Positions 44,086 through 52,584 of a DNA stretch of 64,000 nucleotides are shown one piece after another (the stretch's first letter is position 1; each line of letters opens with the position of its first letter). Under the pieces are notes generated by a model. It made no database searches, was not told the origin of the DNA, and saw only the letters and a program-made list of their open reading frames with translations. This DNA is from Bacteroidetes bacterium HGW-Bacteroidetes-5 (GTDB taxonomy: Bacteria > Bacteroidota > Bacteroidia > Bacteroidales > UBA932). Location: assembly GCA_002842515.1 (NCBI GenBank), contig PHDC01000001.1:1674001-1738000 (forward strand), written 5' to 3'. A program made the position numbers and the translations under genes.

Positions 44086-45219
44086 ATGCCAACTAAAGTT
44101 CTCATCATAGTTGATAAATTCAAAGGCAGTCTCACTGCCAGAGAGGCCTCTGCAGCTATCTCCACCGGAATGAGAATGCATCTGCCCGATATAGATATAG
44201 AGCAGATACCTCTTGCAGATGGAGGAGAGGGGACAATTGAGGCAATTGAGCATTTGGGAGACGAGAAGCTCTTTGTCTCTGCAGTAGATCCGCTGGGTCG
44301 TAAGATAGAGGTTCCGGTGCTAAGGACAGGCAATAAAGTACTTTGTGAGATGGCAAAATCTACAGGTCTCACTTTTTTATCAAAACAGGAGAGAGATCCC
44401 CTTAAAACCAGCAGCTATGGTCTGGGAATGGTAATCAAAGCAGTAGCCACACGCGGATACTCCAATATTTTAATGGGAATAGGAGGGAGCTCCACAAATG
44501 ATGCAGGTGCAGGTATGCTGGAGGCGCTTGGGTATGTTTTTATTGACAAAGAGGGAAACCCTGCAAAGAGCGGGCGTTATATGACAGGAGGGGATCTTTT
44601 AAATATAGCAGGTATAGATGACTCCTCGGTAGAGCCATATATCCGTAATCTCAAGATAGAGGTGGCGTGTGATGTTAACAACCCTCTTACCGGAATTTAC
44701 GGGGCCAGCAGAGTGTATGGGCCACAAAAAGGAGCCGGACCGCAGGATGTGGCGATTCTGGAAGAGGGGGTACAAAATTTTGCCAGATTATCTGCAAGAT
44801 ATTTGGGTTATGATCACTCAGATAATCCCGGAGCGGGTGCTGCCGGGGGAGTCGGTTTTGCTCTAAATGCCTTTTTAAATGCGACTCTTCTGAGCGGATG
44901 GAGAGTGCTTTTTGATTTTATGAAGATTGAAGATAGGGTAGAACAGGCAGACCTTGTTATTACCGGAGAGGGTCGTGTAGACGGACAGAGTATTTCAGGA
45001 AAACTTTTGGATGGTGTGGTTGAGATATGCCTTAAGCACAGGAAAAGATTGTGGATAATTTGTGGAGACAACCAGCTCACAAACAGAGAGCTGGAACGAA
45101 TTGGAGTAGAGCGGCTCTTCTCTATATCACAGTTTGAACCCTCAAAGGAGAGGGCAATAGCCAATGCAAAGAGCCATATTGAAAAAATTTCACAACTTGC
45201 TGCAACTTTTTTAAAGTAA
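44086..45219 (+). CDS. glxK: Glycerate kinase (GlxK type)
   Basis: 377 residues, the usual size of the GarK/GlxK family. IIVDKFKGSLTAREASAAI at the N-terminus, the GGxGT-like PLADGGEGT, MGIGGSSTNDAGAGMLEALG in the middle and GAGAAGGVGFALNAFL later are family landmarks. It phosphorylates D-glycerate, giving 2- or 3-phosphoglycerate for glycolysis. The gene diverges from the S46 peptidase with a 56-base gap and is followed by the DUF6249-ECF operon. Confidence 0.93.
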   Translation: MPTKVLIIVDKFKGSLTAREASAAISTGMRMHLPDIDIEQIPLADGGEGTIEAIEHLGDEKLFVSAVDPLGRKIEVPVLRTGNKVLCEMAKSTGLTFLSKQERDPLKTSSYGLGMVIKAVATRGYSNILMGIGGSSTNDAGAGMLEALGYVFIDKEGNPAKSGRYMTGGDLLNIAGIDDSSVEPYIRNLKIEVACDVNNPLTGIYGASRVYGPQKGAGPQDVAILEEGVQNFARLSARYLGYDHSDNPGAGAAGGVGFALNAFLNATLLSGWRVLFDFMKIEDRVEQADLVITGEGRVDGQSISGKLLDGVVEICLKHRKRLWIICGDNQLTNRELERIGVERLFSISQFEPSKERAIANAKSHIEKISQLAATFLK

Positions 45220-45257
45220 CCTCCGTCTAACAGGCAAACAACTTAAAAATTACAATT

Positions 45258-45620
45258 ATGGATTTGGAAGGAATTTTCGCAATCGTCAGCCCTTTTATAA
45301 CAGCAATTTCAATTATTCTTATTGTTTTTATAGTAAAGCTAAAAAGGGATAAATCAAGGAATGAAGTAATACTCAAAGCCTTGGAGCATGGAGTAGAGTT
45401 GTCGCCAGAACTACTCAAAACAGATACAGAGCAGAAAAAAAGAGACCCCTTAACATCAGCTCTGGTAACAATAGGGGTAGGAATAGGACTGTTTATTTCA
45501 CTGTATCTCTTCTTTGACCAACTTAAATTTGCCGCATTTGGATTAATTCCCCTGTTTATTGGGCTGGGCCAGTTAGCAGGGTATCTTATCAACAAAAACA
45601 AAGGAGAGACAAATAAATAA
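45258..45620 (+). CDS. DUF6249-like membrane protein
   Basis: 120 residues. One N-terminal membrane segment (about 6-26), a charged cytoplasmic stretch KLKRDKSRNEVILKALEHGV, and two more hydrophobic segments at the C-terminus. The layout and position before a sigma factor fit DUF6249, which often precedes an ECF sigma gene and a DUF5056 gene in Bacteroidetes. It lies 31 bases ahead of the sigma gene. Likely a regulatory membrane partner; function unproven. Confidence 0.7.
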   Translation: MDLEGIFAIVSPFITAISIILIVFIVKLKRDKSRNEVILKALEHGVELSPELLKTDTEQKKRDPLTSALVTIGVGIGLFISLYLFFDQLKFAAFGLIPLFIGLGQLAGYLINKNKGETNK

Positions 45621-45651
45621 CAAATTAGCAAAAGTTTAAGCTATACCCCGG

Positions 45652-46146
45652 ATGACAAGAGCAGAGTTTGAACAACAGGTAAGATTGAATCAGGAGCCGT
45701 TAAGGAGGTTCCTGATCAACCTCTGCTCCGGAGACTCATCACTGAGTGACGATATCGCACAGGAGGCGTTCATAAAGGCGTATCTAAACTTAAACTCTTT
45801 CAGCGGGAAGTCAAAGTTCTCTACCTGGCTCTTTAGAATAGCATACAACTGTTTTTGTGACAACAAGAGAGCCTCATCAAGATACAACACGGTAGAGCTG
45901 AACGACACAAAACATTTTGCAAATGAGAGTACAGACTCAAAATATATGAACCAGGAGCTCTATATGGCACTCTCAAAATTGAATGAAAACGAAAGAAGTT
46001 GTATCTTGCTCTTCTATATGGAGGATAAAAGTATTAAAGATATTTCGGAGATAACTGCAATAAAGGAGAACACAATAAAATCACACCTATCAAGGGCAAA
46101 GACAAACATATCGCAACATTTAAAAAGTATAGGTTATGAAAGATGA
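45652..46146 (+). CDS. ECF RNA polymerase sigma factor
   Basis: 164 residues. Region 2 contains LRRFLINLCSGDSSLSDDIA then QEAFIKAYLNLNSFSGKSKF and STWLFRIAYNCFCDNKR; region 4 has LNENERSCILLFYMEDKSIK and IKENTIKSHLSRAKTNISQ. Overlaps the following small membrane protein by 11 bases, which suggests sigma/anti-sigma pairing. The operon DUF6249-sigma-DUF5056 has no SusCD genes nearby, so it responds to some other envelope or cytoplasmic cue. Confidence 0.93.
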   Translation: MTRAEFEQQVRLNQEPLRRFLINLCSGDSSLSDDIAQEAFIKAYLNLNSFSGKSKFSTWLFRIAYNCFCDNKRASSRYNTVELNDTKHFANESTDSKYMNQELYMALSKLNENERSCILLFYMEDKSIKDISEITAIKENTIKSHLSRAKTNISQHLKSIGYER

Positions 46147-46465
46147 TAATATAAAGAGGTTTTTTGATGACCACAAACAGAGCATCGTAGACGAGGGGTT
46201 CTCTCAAAGACTATTTGCAACCCTGGATTGTCTGCCGGAACCAAAACAGGAGAGAGATAAAAGCAAGATAGTTATGCTACTATTTACACTTTTCGGGTTT
46301 ATTCTTTTTGTGTTTTTAGGTGGATATGGAGAGCTCATTAAGGGGCTTGTCTCTATAGGAGATGTAGTTGCCAATTTTTCACTTTTATCACCTGAGATTG
46401 TAGTTGCCGTACTTTTTACGCTTTGCTCAGTTTTTGCAGTCGGTAAATTTGCAGTTGAATCCTAA
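46136..46465 (+). CDS. DUF5056-like membrane protein, likely anti-sigma factor
   Basis: 109 residues. The N-terminal cytoplasmic part IKRFFDDHKQSIVDEGFSQR resembles DUF5056. Two hydrophobic segments follow (about 48-66 and 83-103). It overlaps the ECF sigma gene, and DUF5056 proteins regularly follow such sigma genes, so it is probably the membrane-bound anti-sigma factor. Convergent with rnhB; a small hairpin covers its stop. Confidence 0.7.
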   Translation: MKDDNIKRFFDDHKQSIVDEGFSQRLFATLDCLPEPKQERDKSKIVMLLFTLFGFILFVFLGGYGELIKGLVSIGDVVANFSLLSPEIVVAVLFTLCSVFAVGKFAVES

Positions 46466-46482
46466 ATTCAATAGGTTCAACT
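46453..46482. terminator. Hairpin over the stop of the DUF5056-like gene
   Basis: AGTTGAA (46453-46459) pairs with TTCAACT (46476-46482) and CCTA (46461-46464) with TAGG (46472-46475), one base bulged. The stop codon TAA (46463-46465) is inside. No strong T run; a modest hairpin between convergent genes. Confidence 0.5.
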
Positions 46483-46486
46483 ATCA

Positions 46487-47071
46487 CTAAAATAGCTTGT
46501 AACTCAGCCTGTGGTGCTTTGTAGTTCCAAATTGTAGTATGGCCTCCTTGTGCTTTTTAGTCGGGTAGGCCATATTTTTTTCCCATCCGTATTGGGGAAA
46601 CTCTTTCGCCAGAGCTCTCATATACTCGTCCCTATAACACTTAGCCAGAACAGATGCTGCAGCAATAGAGGCATATTTTCCATCTCCGCCTATAATACAG
46701 GTGTGGGGGGTGTTGTTGTAGGTTAGAAACCTGTTGCCATCTACAAGGATATGTTCCGGAGCAACTTTGAGTTTATCAAGTGCTCTCTGCATTGAAAGAA
46801 TTGAGGCATTTAGAATATTGATGCAATCTATCTCTTTTGCAGAAGCAGATGCAACTGCAAATGCAACGGCCTCTTTCTCAATTATTGGTCTCAACAAATC
46901 GCGGCTCTTTTCACTAAGTTTTTTGGAGTCATTTAACAGTGGGTGGTAAAAATCATTTGGCAAAATAACCGCAGCAGCAAACACAGGACCGGCCAGGCAC
47001 CCTCTGCCGGCCTCATCGCATCCGGCTTCAACTTTTGTCTTGTCCAGATATTGTAATAGAGAAGTGACCAT
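46487..47071 (-). CDS. rnhB: Ribonuclease HII
   Basis: 194 residues. The metal-binding signature [18 protein letters not shown] with its Asp and Glu, [15 protein letters not shown], and the Asp in HILVDGNRF are all present, as is the C-terminal HRLSYKLF. It nicks RNA:DNA hybrids and removes misincorporated ribonucleotides. A second HII signature is [22 protein letters not shown]. It is convergent with the DUF5056-like gene and not obviously in an operon. Confidence 0.95.
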   Translation of the reverse strand: MVTSLLQYLDKTKVEAGCDEAGRGCLAGPVFAAAVILPNDFYHPLLNDSKKLSEKSRDLLRPIIEKEAVAFAVASASAKEIDCINILNASILSMQRALDKLKVAPEHILVDGNRFLTYNNTPHTCIIGGDGKYASIAAASVLAKCYRDEYMRALAKEFPQYGWEKNMAYPTKKHKEAILQFGTTKHHRLSYKLF

Positions 47072-47123
47072 TATAGAATAATTTCACGCAATTTACATAA
47101 AAAATTATTCGCTTTGCAAGAGT

Positions 47124-47519
47124 TTAATAATCCGGATGCCGCTCTTTAAGAACCCCGATTATGCTCTCTTTGGTCTCCAGGTTTGCCTTAAGGATGTTGA
47201 TCTCCCCCTCTTTCTCGGCCATCTGAATTTTGTGTGATGTTTTGAGAGAGAGAATCTTTTCGTTGAACTCAAGTTCAAGCTGCTCAATTTTTTTTAAATA
47301 CTCCTCGCCGGACATTACACCAAACAGAAGAGACTCCAGCGGAATCTTTAAAATTGTGGCAATCTCCTCCAGACGGGGATTGATAAGAACTGTCGTGCCG
47401 TTCTCAATCTCCCGGTATGAATTGGCAGATATACCCAGAGATCCTGCCAGATACTCCTGAGTGTAACCAAGGGCTCTTCTCTCCCTCTTTATTCTCTCTC
47501 TTATGAGGTCACAATTCAT
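47124..47519 (-). CDS. XRE-family transcriptional regulator with coiled-coil tail
   Basis: 131 residues from the ATG at 47519 (MNCDLIRERIKRERRALGYTQ); a longer frame to 47561 would run into the operator region. HTH_3 domain at about 5-65 with YTQEYLAGSLGISANSYREI and NPRLEEIATILKIPLESLLF, then a Glu/Lys-rich coiled coil to the end that should dimerise it. The region before its start holds an ACACCTGA/TCAGGTGT inverted repeat (47547-47587), a likely autoregulatory operator. Divergent from the mini AraC-like gene. Confidence 0.9.
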   Translation of the reverse strand: MNCDLIRERIKRERRALGYTQEYLAGSLGISANSYREIENGTTVLINPRLEEIATILKIPLESLLFGVMSGEEYLKKIEQLELEFNEKILSLKTSHKIQMAEKEGEINILKANLETKESIIGVLKERHPDY

Positions 47520-47546
47520 ACTCAACAAATATAATTTTATAATGCC

Positions 47547-47587
47547 ACACCTGAATAACAACCAAAAGTTGTGTTAAAGTCAGGTGT
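47547..47587. promoter_or_regulatory. Operator-like inverted repeat upstream of the XRE gene
   Basis: ACACCTGA (47547-47554) and TCAGGTGT (47580-47587) are exact reverse complements 25 bases apart, with a nested ACAAC/GTTGT (47558-47562, 47568-47572). They lie 28 to 68 bases upstream of the XRE start, as expected for a repressor or autoregulatory site. Confidence 0.55.
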
Positions 47588-47614
47588 AGGTTGGTGTTAT
47601 TGTCAATTATCATT

Positions 47615-47646
47615 AGAATCAGATATATTTTGAACAGAATCAGATA
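47615..47646 (+). promoter_or_regulatory. Tandem operator-like direct repeat, 21-bp period
   Basis: AGAATCAGATA occurs at 47615-47625 and again at 47636-47646, exactly 21 bases apart, which places both copies on the same DNA face. Direct repeats with this period are typical AraC-family sites. They lie 60-91 bases upstream of the mini AraC-like gene, just above its -33 box. Confidence 0.55.
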
Positions 47647-47652
47647 AATTAG

Positions 47653-47665
47653 CAACTCTGAGTTG
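47653..47665. promoter_or_regulatory. Palindrome over the -33 box of the mini AraC-like gene
   Basis: CAACTCTGAGTTG is a perfect 13-base palindrome centred on T 47659. Its last three bases (TTG) are the likely -33 element, so a protein bound here would block or position RNA polymerase. Confidence 0.55.
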
Positions 47666-47694
47666 TATTTATAATGCCCGGGAGCTTACTTTTG
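47663..47694 (+). promoter_or_regulatory. Promoter of the mini AraC-like gene
   Basis: TTG (47663-47665), 21-base spacer, then TACTTTTG (47687-47694) fit the Bacteroidetes promoter pattern TTG-N19-21-TAnnTTTG. Transcription would begin near 47701, leaving only about five bases before the ATG at 47706, so the message may be nearly leaderless. Confidence 0.55.
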
Positions 47695-47705
47695 CATAAA
47701 AAATT

Positions 47706-47924
47706 ATGAAAGAATCAAACACCTTAAATCCAACAAAAAAGATTATTCTATCTTTTTACACAATTATGGAGGAGCGGGAGCTCTATTTGGATGAGAATTT
47801 CTCCGACAAGTCACTAGCCTCATTGTGCGGCTGCTCTCTAAAGGAGCTTGATCGCTTCTCTCTGGAGGAGTTCGGGCTCACTGCAAGCGGGATAATCTCT
47901 ATGTACAGAGAACAGCATTGCTGA
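47706..47924 (+). CDS. Mini AraC-like helix-turn-helix protein (72 residues)
   Basis: 72 residues. Residues about 21-65 (MEERELYLDENFSDKSLASL then CGCSLKELDRFSLEEFGLT) follow the first HTH of AraC-family domains, including the helix-turn-helix spacing and the final F-EEFGLT, but the second HTH and any sensor domain are absent. It may be a small DNA-binding or accessory regulator. Its upstream DNA holds a promoter, a palindrome and a 21-bp-spaced direct repeat, and its 3' end overlaps the EF-G2 promoter. Confidence 0.65.
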   Translation: MKESNTLNPTKKIILSFYTIMEERELYLDENFSDKSLASLCGCSLKELDRFSLEEFGLTASGIISMYREQHC

Positions 47925-47947
47925 TTGAATTATTTTTTCTAAATTTG
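47918..47947 (+). promoter_or_regulatory. Promoter of the EF-G2-type gene
   Basis: TTG (47918-47920), exactly 19 bases, then TAAATTTG (47940-47947) is a close match to the Bacteroidetes housekeeping promoter. The -33 part overlaps the last codons of the mini AraC-like gene. The leader to the ATG at 47996 would be about 42 bases. Confidence 0.65.
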
Positions 47948-47995
47948 ATGTTCTATTCTTAAAATATAGTAACTAATATGTAACACGAAACAAAT

Positions 47996-50149
47996 ATGAA
48001 AGTCTATCCCACTCAAAACATCCGCAACGTAGTCCTGATAGGAAATACGAAATCCGGTAAAACTACCCTTGCGGAAACTATGTTGTTTGAAGGTAAAGTG
48101 ATTGATCGCAGAGGATCGGTTGAGGCAAAAACAACAGTTAGTGATAACACCGAAATTGAACAGATCTACCAAAGATCAATCTATCCTTCGCTCCTATACA
48201 CGGAGTTTATGGATAATAAGCTAAATATAATCGATACTCCCGGCTCGGATGATTTTGTAGGAGGAGTAATCTCTGCCTTCAAGGTAGCAGATGCAGGTGT
48301 TATGATTATTAATGCACAACAGGGTGTTGAGGTTGGGACAGAGATTCTTTCGCGTTATGCAGAGAAGCACTCAAAACCGCTTATCATAGGAGTTAACCAG
48401 TTAGACCACGAGAAGGCAAATTGGGAGAGTACTCTGGAGTCAGTTAAGCAGACCTTCGGGAAAAAGGTTGTTGTAATACAGTTTCCTGTTGAGGTTGGTC
48501 CGGCCTTCAACTCATTTGTCGATGTTCTAAAAATGAAGATGTATCTCTTTAAAGATGAGAACGGAACCAGAGAGGAGCACGAGATCCCGGCAAACCTTAA
48601 AGATCAGGCAGATGAGTATCATCAAATGCTTGCAGAGCTTGCTGCCGAAAATGATGAGGCCCTGATGGAGACATTCTTCGATAAAGGCGTTCTTACAGAG
48701 GAGGAGATAAGAAAAGGGCTCTCAATCGGGCTTGCACAGTGCGAGATAATGCCACTTTTCTGTCTATCTGCCAAAAAAGATATCGGCGTAAAAAGATTGA
48801 TGGAGTTTATCATTAATGTTGGGCCTAACCCGGACAAATACGATCAGAAGCTTAAAAACGGTGAGACAGTTCCGTGCAGCGTAAACGGACAGACCTCTCT
48901 GTTTGTATATAAAACAGCAATTGAGCCGCATATCGGCGAGGTATCTTACTTTAGGGTTATGTCTGGGAAACTTACCGAGGCTATGGATGTGGTTAACCAC
49001 GAAACCGGCACCAAGGAGAGAATCTCAACCATTTTTGCTGTTGCGGGAAAGAAAAAAGAGAAGCTTACAGAGATTGTTGCCGGAGATATTGGTTGCAGTG
49101 TTAAACTTAAATCTGTTAAGACTAACCAAACTCTAAACGCAGGTCCAAAAGAGTGGGCTTTTGAACCAATTGTGTTTCCACCTTCAAAATTCAGAACAGC
49201 CATCAAGGCAAAGGTTGAGAAAGATGAGGAGAAACTTGGCGAACTTTTAAACAAAGCGCATTCGGAAGATCCTACCATCCGCGTAGAGTACTCAAAAGAG
49301 TTAAAACAGACAATCCTCAGCGGACAAGGTGAGCACCACATCAACATTCTCAAATGGCACCTTAATAACACACATAAAATAGAGATAGATTTGCTATCTC
49401 CAAAAATTCCATACAGAGAGACCATAACCAAAGTAGCTACTGCAGATTATCGCCACAGAAAACAGTCCGGCGGAGCAGGTCAGTTTGGGGAAGTTCACCT
49501 TCTTATAGAGCCGGTACTGGAGGGGGTTCCTGCAGGTAACAGGTTTAAAATAGATGGTAAAGAGCTTGTTCTTAACCTAAAGGGTAAAGAGGAGTTCACT
49601 ATGGATTGGGGAGGAAAACTGGAGTACTACAACTGTATCGTCGGTGGTGCAATTGATGCCCGTTTTATGCCGGCAATTCTTAAAGGGGTTATGGAGAAGA
49701 TGGAGGAGGGACCTCTAACAGGTTCTTACGCCCGCGATATCCGCGTCTTTGTATATGACGGAAAGATGCACCCGGTTGACTCAAACGAGATCTCCTTCAA
49801 ACTTGCAGGTCGTAACGCATTCAAAGAGGCCTTTAAAAAAGCGGGTCCAAAGATTATGGAGCCAATTTACAATGTAGAGGTACTTGTTCCAAGTGACTGT
49901 ATGGGTGATGTTATGAGTGATCTTCAAAACCGCAGGGCTATGATAGAGGGGATGAGCAGTGACAAAGGATTTGAGATTATTAAAGCAAGAGTTCCACTGG
50001 CAGAGATGCACAAATACTCAACTACCTTGAGTTCATTGACCTCGGGAAGAGCAACATTTACAATGACCTATGCAGATTACCAGCAGGTTCCTGCAGATGT
50101 TCAGGACAAATTGCTCAAAGAGTACGAGGCAAACGAGAAGGATGAGTAG
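47996..50149 (+). CDS. EF-G2-type elongation factor G paralogue lacking the catalytic histidine
   Basis: 717 residues with all EF-G domains. The P-loop GNTKSGKT lies at 16-23, where normal EF-G has AHIDAGKT. The switch [10 protein letters not shown] is replaced by DTPGSDDF at 80-87, so Ser84 stands where the GTP-hydrolysing His should be. The G4 motif is NQLD (134-137) instead of NKxD. Domain IV has [20 protein letters not shown]. Bacteroides EF-G2, from memory, moves the ribosome without GTP hydrolysis and is needed under carbon starvation in the gut; this fits that group. The ABC gene starts within its last codons. Confidence 0.93.
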   Translation: MKVYPTQNIRNVVLIGNTKSGKTTLAETMLFEGKVIDRRGSVEAKTTVSDNTEIEQIYQRSIYPSLLYTEFMDNKLNIIDTPGSDDFVGGVISAFKVADAGVMIINAQQGVEVGTEILSRYAEKHSKPLIIGVNQLDHEKANWESTLESVKQTFGKKVVVIQFPVEVGPAFNSFVDVLKMKMYLFKDENGTREEHEIPANLKDQADEYHQMLAELAAENDEALMETFFDKGVLTEEEIRKGLSIGLAQCEIMPLFCLSAKKDIGVKRLMEFIINVGPNPDKYDQKLKNGETVPCSVNGQTSLFVYKTAIEPHIGEVSYFRVMSGKLTEAMDVVNHETGTKERISTIFAVAGKKKEKLTEIVAGDIGCSVKLKSVKTNQTLNAGPKEWAFEPIVFPPSKFRTAIKAKVEKDEEKLGELLNKAHSEDPTIRVEYSKELKQTILSGQGEHHINILKWHLNNTHKIEIDLLSPKIPYRETITKVATADYRHRKQSGGAGQFGEVHLLIEPVLEGVPAGNRFKIDGKELVLNLKGKEEFTMDWGGKLEYYNCIVGGAIDARFMPAILKGVMEKMEEGPLTGSYARDIRVFVYDGKMHPVDSNEISFKLAGRNAFKEAFKKAGPKIMEPIYNVEVLVPSDCMGDVMSDLQNRRAMIEGMSSDKGFEIIKARVPLAEMHKYSTTLSSLTSGRATFTMTYADYQQVPADVQDKLLKEYEANEKDE

Positions 50150-50810
50150 CAGCTTTATGATAAAGGCTCAAAATATAAAGAAATCTTTTGGGAACCTTCT
50201 TGTTCTTAAGGGGATAGATTTTGAAGCCAAGAATTCCGAAGTACTAAGTATTGTTGGAGCAAGCGGGGCCGGAAAGTCCAGCTTGCTCCAAATTCTTGGT
50301 ACCCTATCCACCCCGGACTCCGGGAAAGTTTATATTGACGGTGTAGATGTATTTAATTTAAAATCTAATGCACTGGCAGAGTTCCGCAATAAAAGAATCG
50401 GGTTTGTTTTTCAGTTCCATCATCTTCTTCCCGAGTTTACCGCTATAGAGAATGTGGCGATTCCCGCTCTTATAGCAAATTCAAGTATGTCACAGGCGAG
50501 GGAGAGAGCAGAAGAGTTGCTCAGTTTTTTAGGACTTAAGGAGAGACTTACCCACAAACCATCTCAGCTTAGCGGGGGCGAGCAGCAGAGAGTTGCCATC
50601 GCACGGGCCCTGGTCAATAACCCTGCGGTTCTCTTTGCAGATGAACCCTCCGGGAATCTGGACACAAACACAAAGAGCGAGATCCACAAACTATTCTTCG
50701 ATCTTAGAGACCGCTTTGGGGTGACCATCATTATCGTTACCCACGACAGAGAGCTTGCAAGGATGAGCGACAGGACTTTGGAGATGAAAGATGGAGAGTT
50801 TCTGCTTTAA
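50142..50810 (+). CDS. lolD: LolD-type ABC ATPase
   Basis: 222 residues from the ATG at 50142, which overlaps the EF-G2 stop by 8 bases; 50157 is an alternative. Walker [10 protein letters not shown] at 39-47, the Q-loop [18 protein letters not shown], signature [15 protein letters not shown], Walker [14 protein letters not shown] and the H-loop [10 protein letters not shown] are all clear. This pattern is that of LolD/MacB-like ATPases, which with LolC/E extract lipoproteins from the inner membrane. No LolC/E is visible nearby, so the partner lies elsewhere. Confidence 0.88.
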   Translation: MSSSFMIKAQNIKKSFGNLLVLKGIDFEAKNSEVLSIVGASGAGKSSLLQILGTLSTPDSGKVYIDGVDVFNLKSNALAEFRNKRIGFVFQFHHLLPEFTAIENVAIPALIANSSMSQARERAEELLSFLGLKERLTHKPSQLSGGEQQRVAIARALVNNPAVLFADEPSGNLDTNTKSEIHKLFFDLRDRFGVTIIIVTHDRELARMSDRTLEMKDGEFLL

Positions 50811-51579
50811 ACGATTTTCCGTCAGGCAGAACAAATCTGCAATGAAGGTCAACACCGACGGAGTTTTACTCGCTGCCTGGGTAAGTATCAACAAACTAAT
50901 AGCCTCACAAAGCTCACAATCTACAGATGGTACTGTTCAAATACTAGATATAGGAACCGGTACGGGTGTTATATCTCTTATTCTTGCACAGCGCCTGGAG
51001 AGTGGCCCCCCATTTAAGATAACAGCTATTGAGATTGATAAAAATTCTGCAGAGGAGGCGGCCGTAAACTTCTCGGAATCTCCCTGGAGCAACAATCTTC
51101 TCTCAAAAAACATATCGCTCCAAAGTTTTATGGAGCCGGAGCAGCAATCCAGCCAGGAGAGATTTTCACTAATTCTCTCTAACCCTCCCTACTTCACACA
51201 GTCACTAAAAGCTCTCTCAAAAAGGAGGAGCGATGCAAGGCATAATGATGCGCTCCCGTTGCAGGATATCATAAGAGCCGCTAATCTTTTTCTTGAAGAT
51301 AACGGAATATTGGCACTTGTGCTGCCGGTGAACGAAGGAGAGCAGATAATCTCTATAGCAAAGCAGATGTCACTCAACCTTGCACGGGTGTGCAGGGTTA
51401 AAACACTGGCCCATAAAAAGGAGAAGAGACTCCTTCTGGAGTTCACCAAATGCAACTGCGAAACATTGGAGCAGGAGCTTATAATTCAAGAAAAAGGCGG
51501 AGAGTACTACTCTCACGCCTACTGCTCTCTTGTAGAGAACTACTATTTAAAATTGTTTAAAACAGAGGGTACTGCATAA
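50791..51579 (+). CDS. trmN6: tRNA1(Val) (adenine37-N6)-methyltransferase
   Basis: 262 residues. [20 protein letters not shown] then GVLLAAW is the opening of YfiC/TrmN6, followed by the SAM site [17 protein letters not shown] and the catalytic SNPPYF. It methylates N6 of A37 in tRNA-Val. The start overlaps the lolD gene by 20 bases; an internal Met near residue 18 is possible but loses the conserved FKRFSV. Convergent with the Spy-like gene, 24 bases apart. Confidence 0.9.
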   Translation: MESFCFKRFSVRQNKSAMKVNTDGVLLAAWVSINKLIASQSSQSTDGTVQILDIGTGTGVISLILAQRLESGPPFKITAIEIDKNSAEEAAVNFSESPWSNNLLSKNISLQSFMEPEQQSSQERFSLILSNPPYFTQSLKALSKRRSDARHNDALPLQDIIRAANLFLEDNGILALVLPVNEGEQIISIAKQMSLNLARVCRVKTLAHKKEKRLLLEFTKCNCETLEQELIIQEKGGEYYSHAYCSLVENYYLKLFKTEGTA

Positions 51580-51603
51580 AGCAACCACCTCTTTACCAAT
51601 ATC

Positions 51604-52089
51604 TTATTTGTTAATAGGAACAGCCGGCGAAGCGCCACTCCGAAATAGACTTATCATCTTCATTCTAAACTGCTCTTCTGCAATATAGAGTCTTGCAACT
51701 TTTTCAACCGGAAGGATTTTAAAGAATCTATCGAAATAGGTTTTATGAATAGATCCCTCTGCGGCAACATTGTTTATAAACACCTCCATTAACTTCACAA
51801 GCTCCGGTTCGGTTTTTGGAGAGCCATCCTTTACATAGGCTGTTATCACCTTCATAGACTCCTGAGTTCTTCTCATAAGCATCTCCCGCTCTCTCCAATA
51901 CTCATTGTAGAGAGGCCAGAAAGCCTCTGCCTCTTTTGGTGAGAGTTGTATTTCGGCAGTAAAGAATGCAATTTTTTCACTCTGTATCTGACGATATCTT
52001 TGACTCCTCTGGTGACCGGTAGGCTCATTCTGAGAAAAGCCCGCCAGTGCGAAAGAGAGAGAAATCAATAGTATAAATAATTTTTTCAT
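51604..52089 (-). CDS. Spy-like periplasmic protein, sensor of ECF sigma factor family
   Basis: 161 residues. Signal peptide (about 1-19, ending AGFSQ), then a helical domain with EIQLSPKEAEAFWPLYNEYW and REREMLMRRTQE, and a C-terminal pair FFKILPVEKVARLYIAEEQF. Members with this layout sit at the end of Bacteroidetes ECF operons and are probably periplasmic stress sensors or chaperones. It is the last of the transketolase-sigma operon, 36 bases after the membrane protein. Confidence 0.75.
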   Translation of the reverse strand: MKKLFILLISLSFALAGFSQNEPTGHQRSQRYRQIQSEKIAFFTAEIQLSPKEAEAFWPLYNEYWREREMLMRRTQESMKVITAYVKDGSPKTEPELVKLMEVFINNVAAEGSIHKTYFDRFFKILPVEKVARLYIAEEQFRMKMISLFRSGASPAVPINK

Positions 52090-52125
52090 AACAACTTGTG
52101 TTTTATTTCAAAATATCCGGCAAAT

Positions 52126-52554
52126 CTATTCGAGAGATGCCAGGGTTATAATATCTATGTTTTCGCTAATATAGGTAATTAGTTCAACTGAATCAATCTT
52201 ATGATTCGCTGAAGTTGTGGTATCTCCTTCAAAATCAAAAAAGTCTACAAAAGTGGTTTTAAGGAAGCCCTCTTCCAGGTATTGTGAGTTGGAACTCAGT
52301 ATTGTAACTTCCGGACCCTTAACTGTAGGAGAAAATAGCGAGAAAGCACCGTAAACTATAAAGAATATTATAACAAATGACGATACAAGTATTAATTGGG
52401 GCTTAGCAATACTCCATACACTTGAGTGACTCTCTCTGTTACCGGTAGAGATTCTCTCAGAAACAGAGCTCCTTACCTCAAGAAAATAGCCATCCGGAAC
52501 TGTGAACGGATTCTCTTTCAGTTTGGGATTGTTAATATCAAATTTCTTTTTCAT
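52126..52554 (-). CDS. Single-pass membrane protein downstream of an ECF sigma gene, putative anti-sigma factor
   Basis: 142 residues. N-terminal cytoplasmic segment with KENPFTVPDGYFLEVRSSVS, a pattern seen in Bacteroidetes sigma-associated membrane proteins, then one membrane segment (about 50-72, PQLILVSSFVIIFFIVYGAF) and an acidic C-terminal part. It starts 30 bases after the sigma gene and is probably its anti-sigma partner. This is an inference from position and topology. Confidence 0.6.
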   Translation of the reverse strand: MKKKFDINNPKLKENPFTVPDGYFLEVRSSVSERISTGNRESHSSVWSIAKPQLILVSSFVIIFFIVYGAFSLFSPTVKGPEVTILSSNSQYLEEGFLKTTFVDFFDFEGDTTTSANHKIDSVELITYISENIDIITLASLE

Positions 52555-52584
52555 ACCTCTTTGACTATAAAATTAACAAAAGGA

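Noticed and set aside
48946-49431. 161-residue minus-strand frame inside the EF-G2 gene
   Set aside because: Cys/Ser-rich shadow of conserved coding sequence with no homology.
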